Assembly (NCBI GenBank): GCA_030248225.1
Contig: JASANE010003329.1
Coordinates: forward strand, 1 to 64,000
Source of the DNA: Trileptium ribeirensis
Taxonomy: Eukaryota; Nematoda; Enoplea; Enoplida; Thoracostomopsidae
Length of the DNA: 64,000 bases
Direction: 5' to 3'
In this document: positions 10,895 to 21,900 of the stretch, piece after piece
Layout of the letters: each line of letters begins with the position of its first letter
How positions within the stretch are numbered: position 1 is the stretch's first letter
Program-made: the position numbers and the translations under genes
The notes under the pieces: generated by a model
What the model was told of the DNA's origin: nothing
Seen by the model: the letters and a program-made list of their open reading frames with translations, nothing else
The model's database searches: none

Positions 10895-13800
10895 GACACA
10901 GAAAAAACGGACGAACGAGGACATCACGTACTATAACTCACTAAATTTCAGAGTTTTACGAACGGATTGGACGCCGATGATTAGGATGGACGGGGGTGCG
11001 TTTCAGGCCCTCCCGTGGGTCTCTGGGGTCTCAGAACAGGACCCCCGCCCCATTAGGAGTCCCTTGGAGGATGCTCCATTCCCAACTTCGAAATGGGACG
11101 ACTCCCGTCATTGGCTCCCCCCTAGAGCGTGTGGAAATCAGCTAAGTCAGCTAGGAACCACAAGCGAAATTAGTTTTTCTCGATGTTCTGCTGTGTCCTC
11201 GCGAATAGGGTCACTTTCCACAACGCGTTCGAGTCGAATCGATGAGCGGCACATCGAGATCACAAAGGAGAGATCGTTTAAGACCAAATTAAGACAGGAA
11301 AGCTTAAACGATTCGAAAGACGGGACAGATTGCAACTTTTGAGGACATTGCAGGAAATTGGGTGGCGATTCAACCATCTTGGGACCGGATGTTGTCTTAA
11401 AGACGTGGGCGTTGGATTGGATTTCAAAAAACATCCGGCGCTAATTACAGGAAATTCAAACTTGAAAGCTCATATGTCATGGGAAATTCGGGGCTAAAAT
11501 CACAGATGGTCAACTTCCGAGTACTCGGAAGATTCAAACTCGATCTCGGCAAATCTAATTGAGGCCGACTCTCTTTAAGGACATCGACGGCTTACGGTAG
11601 CCGTCAGAATTTGGACTTCCAGAAGTGTCCCCAATTGGACACAATGAAAACCCCAAAAAAGTGGGCGTTAAGAAACCGCCAACGATTGGACGGCGAAAAA
11701 ATCGCCATCCCACAACATGGGCGAAAATTTCGAGGCGACGACCAACGCGTCGACTCGTGGAACCAGTTCGACTTCGGAAGCGCGGAGTACGGTCGATTCT
11801 ACTGACCGGCTCCGACGCTAGAGTTTCGTCGCATTGTTTTCGCAATTTGTTCTACTTTTCCGTGCTTTTTCTTCGATTTGCGTTTGGAATTGGATTCGAC
11901 CGATGGAGGACCCGCGTAGACATCTTCCGTCTCGCGGAAGGGGACTAGCAATTGCTGTCCCGCACCGAATTTTGTAAGTCAGGAGGAGAATCAGGAGTAT
12001 GGGGGTTTATTTTCCCCAGATCAAAATGTAACAGACCATCGAAATTTAATTAGCTGTAGCACGATTTCACTTTCGGCAGTTCGACTAGACGCCCGTCGGA
12101 GGACATCTGGTCTACTCACGTCAACCTGTCGCGTTTTCACATGTCCCTTGACAAACCTCCTCTGTCGAGTTCCGTTTCGGGGACGTGTTGAGAGATTGCA
12201 CGGGGGATGTTAGGTTGTGAACACAAAAGTCGAAGTCCTTCTGATTCCCCGTGGTCTTAGGTAGGGCACACTACAACGGACGCCTCTCGTCCCGAATTTT
12301 TGCATGACTCGCTGTTTCTGAGATCGCATCGAATTTTCTTGAGCCGATCACGGCAAAATTTCCTGATGAAACTATAGGGACTTGCTTTCTGGTTCAATGT
12401 TTCGCTGTTGTGATTTATAAATTTGCAGTAATTGATCGTTCGAAGCTCATGTCGTGTTTGAGCTCGGACAGATTTAGTTGTTAGGAAAGGGAGACTAGCC
12501 TCCGTCGGGCTCTAGGAAGAGCTTAAAATTTCGTTTATCCTATTGAGCTAGGAAAATTTGGGAATACAAAAGATCCAACAAATTCTAGGCATTGAAGCTT
12601 GAGATCAAGGTGTTTGCTGTTCACAAGGAACTCTGATGAAAGATCGACTCGGTTTACTTATTGACTTCTGGTGTCATACCATTCAGGTGTGTTCTGATTA
12701 GTAAAATCTTACAGGAACATTGCGCTGGTTCAAGGTAAATGTTGTAGGCATCTCCAATAAGCACCCATTTCGCCAGGACGACTAACCGAAGAAAATGTTA
12801 GTCAATACCCCTGATCCTAAAATAACCCTATAGTCGGCTCGCGGGGCAAACCCCCAGCCGTCCCAAAATTCCGTTCTCCCCAGTTAATGTCGCGTACGGA
12901 CCGGTCGATATTAAAACCTCATTTTGGTGCACTCCTAAATACACCATCACCACGACCCATCTTACGAGTGTTCATCGTAATATAACTACATGGTTTTCTC
13001 TTTAGAGTTAACGCCTCAAAATTTCCATAATGCCCCGGCATTTGTTTTCTTGCCGACACTTCTTGCGGGAGACACTCGCCATGTTCCCGCCTTCAAACAA
13101 AAAATTTTAGTATGTCCTGAAAATAAAGAAAACTTACCTCCTCGCCTAGGCCATTTCGGCCCCATGGCGGGCGAGAGCAAAACCCATTTTTCTTTTTGGA
13201 GCGAGTCGATCGCTCAGTTTAGCCAGGTTTCACTATTTATCCTGAGTTGCCCGTTAGGCTATGTCCTATGTATGCCCAGTTGTTGGTTCTCGCACTGAGA
13301 TTCGGTCCTGTACAAGGAGGTTATGCCCGCTGCAGCGTCACTGGTCTTGACCATTCAGCTACAGAGACATATAAAAACATCGGCAACCGAGACGATGATA
13401 ACTCGACTGCACTGCCGTGCAACTGCAATACTGCAGTGTAATTCGAAAAGTAGGGAATAGAGAGAGGCAACGAAACAACAAAATAGAGAACAAAAGACGC
13501 GAACGCGTCCGGGGCCGATCGTCCCTGGCCCGATCATTCGAAACGGCCCCAAAGGTAGGAAATAAGGCCGATTTACCCCTCGGCTAGGTGCGTTCAACCT
13601 GCAGACCTCGTCCCCACCCAAAATTCCAGAAAAGAAAACAAGGTGACATCATCCAAGCGAGCTCGCCCATGGGGGGGCGGCCTCGTAAGTTGCCTAGACG
13701 GAGTTATCATGCCATTCAGCACTACGTCCGTGTTCCCCGGCCTAAAGCCGACGAACTAGCCTATTCCTCCTTCTATAGCTTTCGGTTCGGTCAGTCGTAC

Positions 13801-15237
13801 TACTAGGTAGTTATGGGCACCAGCTTTAATAAAATGAACTGAAATGTAGGTAGTACTGCAAATGTATTGCCAGAGTAACCTATTCAGTGCTCCTAATGCC
13901 ACTCCATCCCCGGCGTTGCTCCAAGTAGTGATTAGGCCATGTGGTGGAGCTTGCATAGCTCGATTCAGTCCCGTTTTGCCGTAGCCCCGCCCGAGCTCCG
14001 TCGCTGTATGTAATCGTTCGTCACTTGAGGTAAACGCATTAGCGTTTTCTGAAGCACACTAGGGCCCCTGCTTGTTGCGCTGCATAGCTGCTTAGTTCGC
14101 TAACATTGAGTCGAAGCAGGGATAACCGCCCTAGTCCGCGAGCTGGCGGATATCCGTACGCTCCCCCCTTGTTCCCTTTTTATCGTCCCATGCCCCATAA
14201 TGTGTTGAACCGCAGCGACCACAGCAAGATACTACTAGGCTTCCCCGATACGTTTTACTCGTCCTGCCCCGCTCTTTGTTCAGGAACACTAGTCCCCTCG
14301 ATAAAACTTAATCGTTGTAAATAAACTTTGTATCTAGAACACCGAGCACAGTCTTACTTTATACTGAGACGATAGGGCTTTTCCCTGGTTTGTCCATACG
14401 GACGAGCAGGCACTGCCCGTGACGGCTTGGGTGCGAGAATGTCGCAAGCCCTGGCGTGCATGGCCTTCCATCATGTCTATTTTGTTTTGTCATTGGAACC
14501 CAGAAAAAATACTAGGAAAACGAACACCAAACTTAATCCGTTCCTAGCACTAACTCGAAAAGTTCACTAGGAATTCACACTACTGACATTGATATAGAAT
14601 TCATAGAAAGGAGCAGGCCACGCCATTGACCATCCGACCTTAAATACTCAGGGGAACCCTGTTGGGGCCACATAGACTACAATGCTCTAGCACGGAGCAT
14701 ACCAATATCTTAGGTAGACAAATCAACTTGAGCTTCAAAATTTTAAGGACATTTTCAAATTTTATTCTAACTTTTGACACAACAAATTAGAACTAAACAA
14801 CTTCCAATGAGTCTAAGATAGGAAATAGCGGCTAGGCTCCATGACCTGTAAGCAGGTGTCGGTGCTAGCCTCCCTGAGGTACCTCAGAAATCATACCAGA
14901 GACTAGACAATTGCGCAACCAATCGGGCGGGGTCCGAACACACCCCGTGAAACCTGCTAACCTCCGTAGCTTCTTGGGTCTGACCAAGAAATGGATCAAA
15001 CTTTTAGCATTTATGGTCCGCCCTTGAGGTTACAATAGCCGGGGTCGGGGTCATAAGGGCATGGTGTTAGGAAGTTGTGCCATGCAGCTGCGTCACCGTT
15101 ATTACATTGTAATGTCCCTGCGTAGGTGTAAAGTGTCGACATTACACGAGTTTACTATAAACAGACAAAACCAAAGTTTACCTAATATTTTAAGATATAC
15201 CTTGATTAATGTTTAGTTTTCAGATCCAATCATTTAA

Positions 15238-15503
15238 TCCTCTCATGCCCACAAGGTCCAAATGGACCCAACGCACATTGCGACTCGTTGTGTTGACTGA
15301 GTTTGTCGTATATCGTACGTTTGAACGTACGTTGTTATTCGCTCGCATTGTGAGGTTCCTTAAGGAACCGAGCAACAGCTCGCAGATAGCTCAGTGGTTT
15401 GTGTACACAAGTTTCAACCCGTACGTTTCGGGTTCGATCCCTGACGCAGGCCTCAGTTTGTCAAACATTGCACGATACTCAAATTAATTCGGGCATGAAA
15501 GGG
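15238..15503. mobile_element. piggyBac-type MITE (266 bp, TTAA-flanked) with internal palindromes
   Basis: Flanked by TTAA at 15234-15237 and 15504-15507. The left end TCCTCTCATGCCC and right end GGGCATGAAAGGG are inverted repeats matching at 11 of 13 positions. The right end also shares GAATTAAT with the left end of the MITE at 7828. Inside are CGTACGTT/AACGTACG (15314-15331), GGTTCCTTAAGGAACC (15354-15369), TTGTGTACACAA (15399-15410) and a tRNA-like pol III promoter. Confidence 0.75.
15387..15441 (+). promoter_or_regulatory. tRNA-like pol III internal promoter (box A and box B)
   Basis: TAGCTCAGTGG (15387-15397) matches the tRNA box A consensus, and GGTTCGATCCC (15431-15441) matches box B with usual spacing. 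A T-arm can be drawn around box B, but no complementary D-arm or acceptor stem is present. It is therefore not a working tRNA; it is more likely a tRNA-derived head inside the MITE. Confidence 0.55.
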
Positions 15504-15507
15504 TTAA

Positions 15508-18500
15508 CATTAACAATAACGTTATTCTCAGTAGGGCAATAACGCTTACAGACTTGGAAAATCTGGCGACAACAGAATATTTAAAATTAAAACTTTTGTC
15601 ACTGGTTCAATCAATTATCACCAAGCGAAAGAAACGAAGGTACAATGCGATCTGGCAAACCACGCGTAATTTCGTCTAAAATTATAAAATAACATGCAGT
15701 ATGTATATAAATGATTTTTACAGTTGGGTGTCTACCCTAGGTGTATGGAGACATTACGTCAGCATTAAAACAATGATCCGTAGGAAGTTTTTTGATTTGT
15801 TACTGAATAAATACTCAGCGCCTTGGTCGGCGAATTCTCTGGTACCGAACCTTTTACTAATTGAAAAAGCATAGAAAATGAAAAAGGCATATTTGCGGCA
15901 AAGTAGCATAATGGGTTATGTTTCTTTTCTATAAAGCTGTGGATTTGGTAGGAAAATTGAGTATTTTCCTCGAATTTAATGCAGTAATGGTAGTTGGGAA
16001 TTTACCCTTACAGATTATGCTGTTGCCTAGCTGCAAATGTACAAATAAAACTCAATTTCAGTTATACGTATATATAGCTCGAGAATCGATTGGCGGAATT
16101 TCCGACATTCTTTTATTCATTGGGATCATAGAATGATATATATATACAAGGAAAATGGTTTGACTGTATCGCCTTTTGTTTGCAAGCAGGGGTTGAAAAA
16201 ACCCTGATCTCGGGCCAATGTCAGTTCGATTAAGATGTTATCGCGTACCTAGTAAGGGGCAGACATAAGGCATTAAAATTTTTCCAATGTGTGACATAAA
16301 CCAACATATATATCCGTAGTAAATTGATATAAACCGAATAAACCCTTAATGAAACCGAGCATAACGTCGTCAAAACTATATTTTGAATCAACACCGTTTT
16401 GGTTGAGTTGCTCTTAGTTGTAACTTACAAAATATTGCTTGGAAATGAGAAAAATATAGGTATACGGTACATATGTCATATCTATGTTGAAATACACATG
16501 CAGCTGTTGTTGCCTTCGCCATGGTTCCACCCTTTATAGCGGAAATGACCAGTCAAAGCCTTTATTTTAAATCCAAAATTACATATATTTTGTCCTTTAA
16601 TTTTTCATTGAATCGATCTGTATACCAGAAAATTTAGTACGGCTACACTGTATGCTTCTAGACAAGTTACTGCTGCCGAAAAACGGTTAACATTTTGTTC
16701 AACAAATTTCGTTTTTGCCGCTAATTTCATATAGCAAGCCACTGAATTTCACAGACGACTGTCGCAAAAATTTACAAATAGAGTGGCATTGGTAACACAT
16801 CGATGGCAGCGCAGCATCTAGTTGTTAAAATGACATATCTATAATATTGTCGCCTTCGATGTTGAATCAGAAATTGACTCATGCGTTACATTACTGCTCA
16901 ACATTTATGCAGGTTAATAAATCATGCCAATTAAGTTAAAAGTGGACGAAAAGACTAAATTTGACATGAGGAATATAGTAGCACTTGAAAATTTTTTTAC
17001 TACTTAATGCTACTTAGTTATACCAAACACCTAAGAAAACCTGATGGATACTTTACTTATAACGTGATAATGTTGGCTATGTATCTAAGAAAGCTGATGA
17101 TGAAATAAAATTCCGATCTACTATGCGGCTGTTATTTCCACAGGCGTGACGATGTTATTTCATATTAGAGTATGGCAGCGAACACATTATAAAAGCAAAC
17201 CTCGCTGTACAGTCTTACGATCACAGAGAGTGCTATAAAATTGATTACTTCAACCCTGCTAATTAAACGAATTCGCGTGTGCCAATGCTTTGATCGCAAA
17301 GCAAATTGATACCCATACACGGGATACTATAATATTCCCTATCACACCAGTGCCAGGACACGTTTGTGAGCTTCGTTGTAGCGTTTCTTTTAGTGTATAA
17401 AATCTACAAACGGTGCCTGACAAGATTGTGAATAATGCTATAGTTTAATCCTGAAACGTTTGTTTGTTGTTTTACCTGCACACAAGATTTCGTCACAAGA
17501 GAACGAGGAGAATTGTTGATATTTGTGGTATATTTAGAGGTTAGAATTTAAGCTCTAGGGTCGAACCCAGCTATCCTGAAAAGCTGGAATAGCTCTTTAA
17601 AAGCTGTTTTCTAAGACAGCAACATAATTACGTCTGAATACAGTACACCATATGTACATACATATGCAATTTAACTATACATAGTTGGTATATATTATGT
17701 ATGTCCTCTCTAAAATATTAAAAAACCACATATTTTTAAAACTAAGCGCTTTAAAGAGCTCAGCCTAGCTTTTTCTCAGAGGAGTAGAGCCGGACCCTCT
17801 TCATCAGGAGCCTAGCAGACCTCTTATCCACCGAGAGCCGAGACGGATATGAAGCAAGAAAAGCCGGACAAAAACTCGAAAATCCGGCACTTTCTCACCT
17901 CTATAATATTAATGCCGTAACGAATGAAACGAGTACGATAGCGGGAGTTTGAACGCATATGGTGCACAAAAGGACGTACTATAATGCCCGAATGCACGGG
18001 AAAACGTATTTAACTTTAACATATTTTTGAAGCTAGTGTGATTTTTTAACATAGTTGCACCACAGTACATTACACTAATTATGTTCAAAATTTCCTGTAT
18101 TGCCTGACTCATTACTGAGCCTATCATATTATAAATCTATAAAGGCATAAGTGAAATTCAGGTTGTGCTGCTCTCGATATATTACAAAGCCTAAGACTTA
18201 GCTTTACATTATACTTTTACGAATAAGTTTGGGGCTGCCGTCGTCGAACTGAACTGTTCGGTTTTCTAGCTACATAAAGTACGACAACGAAGCGACGCGG
18301 GTCACACATATTTTACTCGTAATATTGTTAGGGAGCTCATGTCTGAATAAAAAATTAGCGTATGTCTGAACTATATAATAATATGTATATTAGAATACTT
18401 AGTCGGAACCTCAATTTGATAACGTTAGTGTTCAGTTGCCACAACATAGTTATAACCGCATTTATACCTCTGGTGTAATGTCGCAGTCGGGAGAGTATCC

Positions 18501-18805
18501 AGGATTCGGAAAGGATAGGTGCTGTTCCACGGTACCTGATGAAACGAAAGTTAATCAATTTTTTATTATTTCAACACATAAAACATATTTGTTTAGTAAT
18601 ATAATCGGTCCGCAGCTTCTCTGTCGCTATACAATTTTAGCAATATTCATATGTATATATGTCTAAAAAGCGAGAATTTTACAGTTCAACCAAATCCTGC
18701 ATCTTTTTATATAACAGAATTTCTGGCGCAATTCCTTCCCTTTCAGTGTTATACCCCTATCCTCGCTTGTGCTTCAAGTACATATTGTTAAAAATTACAA
18801 ATTTG
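15508..18805. other. Intergenic, AT-rich; nothing assigned
   Basis: No coding frame, RNA gene or clear repeat was supported here. Short TATA-like strings (for example at 17188) lack a following gene. Confidence 0.4.
18562..18567 (-). terminator. Candidate polyadenylation signal AATAAA (minus strand)
   Basis: AATAAA on the minus strand, about 240 bp past the stop codon at 18806 of the ZC3H3-like gene. This is a plausible 3' UTR length. AT-rich DNA makes chance matches common. Confidence 0.35.
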
Positions 18806-18950
18806 TTAGTTACAATAGGACAGGTACAGCATTGAATTAAACTCACCACAGGTAGATTTAGAAGCATCAGACGAACAAAGCTCAATATATGACGGAAGAA
18901 ATTTCCCTGACGTACTTTCTGAGATCACTGAGCGCTCAACCCTTATTGGC
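18806..18950 (-). CDS. ZC3H3: ZC3H3-like last exon
   Basis: Acceptor acaaatttag then G completes Arg of SSR. The exon reads PIRVERSVISESTSGKFLPS and continues with YIELCSSD to a stop at 18806. A short basic motif ending in L-P-S-Y/F-I near the C-terminus is in keeping with the family as I know it. A good internal donor (TGTG followed by gtgagt near 18846) means a further exon may exist, in which case the last 15 or so residues shown here would be intronic. Confidence 0.65.
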
Positions 18951-21900
18951 CTAAATTTGTAAAAATTTACCACAAGATATATAAAAACGTTATATCTCAG
19001 CAATATTCCTTGATTTACCTGGGCTGTTTGTTTTCGGGTGTTTCTATGGCGTTAGGCTACGGACACACTTAAGCTGCTGCTAACGGTTTCTGAGACATTT
19101 CACAAAAATGTGAAAATCAACAAGATTAACTATATATTTTAGTACACAAAAGCCCACACCAATATTAGTTGTTTCAAGAAGGCCGGTTGCTCCTTTACAG
19201 CGTCACCATCAGAAGCTGCTGGATAAGTTAGCTCACATTCCTATATTCTACTAATGGTCTAAATAGTTTGAACTCCTCTTTTAGAAGCATATAAGCAACA
19301 CATAATATTAAGCCAATTTTTGTGAACAGCACCTAAGACAATCGTGGTGTTTCATTGTGTTTTGTTTAAATGAAACAAGATTTCTGGTATGGATCAATTT
19401 TATCTCTGGAAATTGCGCTGTGTTTTCGGTAATAAACGAGTTCCCCCAGTTGTTGGCGTCTTGGTAAAATTTTTTGCCGCCGCAGGGTAAAAACACCTAC
19501 AAGATGACATAAAAAATGGTATGACATTTTTCTACAAAAAGTTCTTTATGAATTAAAAAATTTAGCTGGAAAGTTGGTTATAACTTGAATAGCGACGTTT
19601 TTGCACCAGTATTATTAATTTTAACGTTTTAGCTGACAAAATACTACATTTGGAAATTTTTAAATTTCGAAACCCGAGGGGAAGCGGAGTGGCGCGTCCT
19701 GCTCCAAGCCAGGGCGTTAACCACCAGTTCACGCCCCAGGCAAAGTCCAACAGCCCCAGTCCGAACCAGTAGGCCTTGATCCATGACCACTGGTTAAACT
19801 GTCAGTGAATGGAGAAATTATTATTTGATCCTATTACAAGACAAAAACTTTCTGTACCCCAACGATGTTGCCAGTTTGCAGTCTGAGACTGCAAAAAGTG
19901 TCTAAGCAGTACTTGTTTTATACCGAAACGAGTTAAAGATGATTGTCAGGATGTTAAATCTTTTATAATGTTATTACCGACCCCGCTTTTGCTGAAAGGC
20001 TTAGAATATTATTATAAGAAATGTACACAAATCTTTGCTTTGTGATAAGCAAAATATACTTATCAGAAGCGTACCAATCACCATACGAATTACAGCTCGA
20101 AATACAACCATTTTCAGTTGGCCGAAATTCGTTTTGGATGGTTTTTGATATAAGTGGGCCTTTCCATTATATGAACGTGAAAGCTTTCGCTCCTTGGTAA
20201 AATGTAATATTAAAATTCATCACAGATGATAGTCAGAACGCAATGCAATGCTGCGTTGCAGGAACGTTTAGGAACACATAAAACACGTGGTCCACAAAGC
20301 TACAGTACCCACAAAAATGACTAACGCTCGCTCGAGCCTTACTCGCGACTCCCTCGAAACAATTTTTTTCTAAAAATAGAATTGTAAACTTAGTTTTGAA
20401 ATCTTGAGCGAGCCATTGTATCGAGACTCGCTCGCTCGAAATGAGACGGTCATTTCTGGCGCAAACTGTAAATATTAATAACAATTATTTTCCTATTATA
20501 AAAACATTTTCCTCTGCCTTAAACAAAATATTCGAAAAGTAAAATGACAGTATAAAACAGTCCGGCATTTATTATTATTGAAAGATCGTTGTACGTGCAG
20601 CACTCGCCAGAAATGAGTGATGTTCGCGAGTACCGTATTTAGAAAAAAACTTCATCACTGGCTTTAAGCAGAAGTGTTTAGCGTAACAATGGCTAACCTT
20701 GAGGATTCTGCAACTTCACGAATTTGGTGAGTACTTCTACTGCACCGTTCGTGCTCATTGCTTTTATTGTCGCGTCCTGTGCCACGTCGAGTAAACTTTA
20801 ATTTCGGAATCTCATGTTTCATGGGACACTAAAATTACTGCATTGTTTAAATATAACATTGTTCATGGATAGTAATACATAGTATGGCGTATTACGCTGT
20901 ATTTTGAAATCAGTATGGCAACGTAGGCCCCCTATCACAAATTATTATTGCGAATAAAGTCACATAACAAGCTAACTAAAAATAAGAAAATTTTTCGATT
21001 AAACACAAAATCAAATTATTAATTAGCTCTAAAAAATCATTTGCCACATTTTAAGGTATTCTACCAGTTCACCGTTTAATGAATTAATTTTTAATTCGCT
21101 TAATCTTGCACAGCTTCTTGCCAGGTCAGTAATTTGTGCCGTAGCAGTTTTCAACATTTTAACAGTATATAGCTTTCTAAATACAATCCGTACCTCGACA
21201 CCTTTACTACAAAATCCTTTAATGAAGTTAGGACATCTCTTCGTGTCTGAACTATGCTTGACATGCACATATGGGCAAGTGTTCCTAGTACATCTGCCAC
21301 GCTGGAAATATGCACAAAGCGGCATTTGGCTGCGATTTAACACGTGCGAAAACGGACAACCATTAATGTCACATGTGCCTCGAAGGAACCTAAAATTAAT
21401 GTTTTGATATTAAATATATATTTTATGTAGCATTGCTGTTGATTGCTTAAATTGAATAACATATGATTACTATAGAATGAATTTTATGTTGATTTGTGAA
21501 AGATGAACACAAAGCGTTATGCAATAATTATGGACTGATTAAACAAATTTGTAACGAAGTTGACCCCCTACCTAACACTAACGATTTAGTTTTATTCTCG
21601 CATCTGAGCTGTATTATAGGCTTATTTCATCGCAAGTGTGATGAAAACGCCGTTGGTATTTGAAGTTTGCGTCACCTATTTTTTTGTTTGTTGTGCCATG
21701 TACGTTGAGCATATTTGTGTTCATGTGGTATACATAATGTGTAGTGTGTGCATATGTCTACCATTTCCCTCTATACTTATGAGGTTGTGTAAATGAGCCG
21801 TTTGCTTACTGTACGTGTATAAGATATTGTATGTATTATGCGTCGCAACTTAAAAATCTGTTATTTCTTATTGAAAATTTCTCAGTATACTTAAATATAA

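Larger units (their letters stand above)
9100..14900. other. GC-richer, hairpin-dense non-coding block
   Basis: No credible protein. The block differs in composition from both flanks and contains many perfect short hairpins and palindromes. Examples: GACGGT/ACCGTC at 9237-9252; TTCCGAATATTCGGAA at 9385-9400; CTGCCG/CGGCAG at 10344-10358; GTTGGAC/GTCCAAC at 10385-10403; CGGTCCC/GGGACCG at 10539-10564; AATCCC/GGGATT at 10587-10600; CTTCCGAGTACTCGGAAG at 11514-11531; ACCTG/CAGGT at 14844-14857; CTGAGGTACCTCAG at 14874-14887. It may be the untranslated part of a large retroelement, but I recognise no element genes. Confidence 0.6.

Noticed and set aside
15387..15460. Functional tRNA gene
   Set aside because: Boxes A and B fit, but D-arm and acceptor stems do not pair.
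7824..15507. One 7.7-kb piggyBac element spanning from the first to the last TTAA end
   Set aside because: Each pair of ends closes properly on its own as a MITE of about 240-270 bp, and there is no transposase between them.
17188..17213. Core promoter with TATA and CAGTC
   Set aside because: The spacing to the initiator-like string is about 23 bp, too short, and no gene follows.
20690..20731. Plus-strand mini first exon (ATG, 12 codons, then gtgagt donor)
   Set aside because: It lies on the opposite strand inside exon C of the ZC3H3-like gene, whose frame and phase are much better supported. No following plus-strand exon was found.
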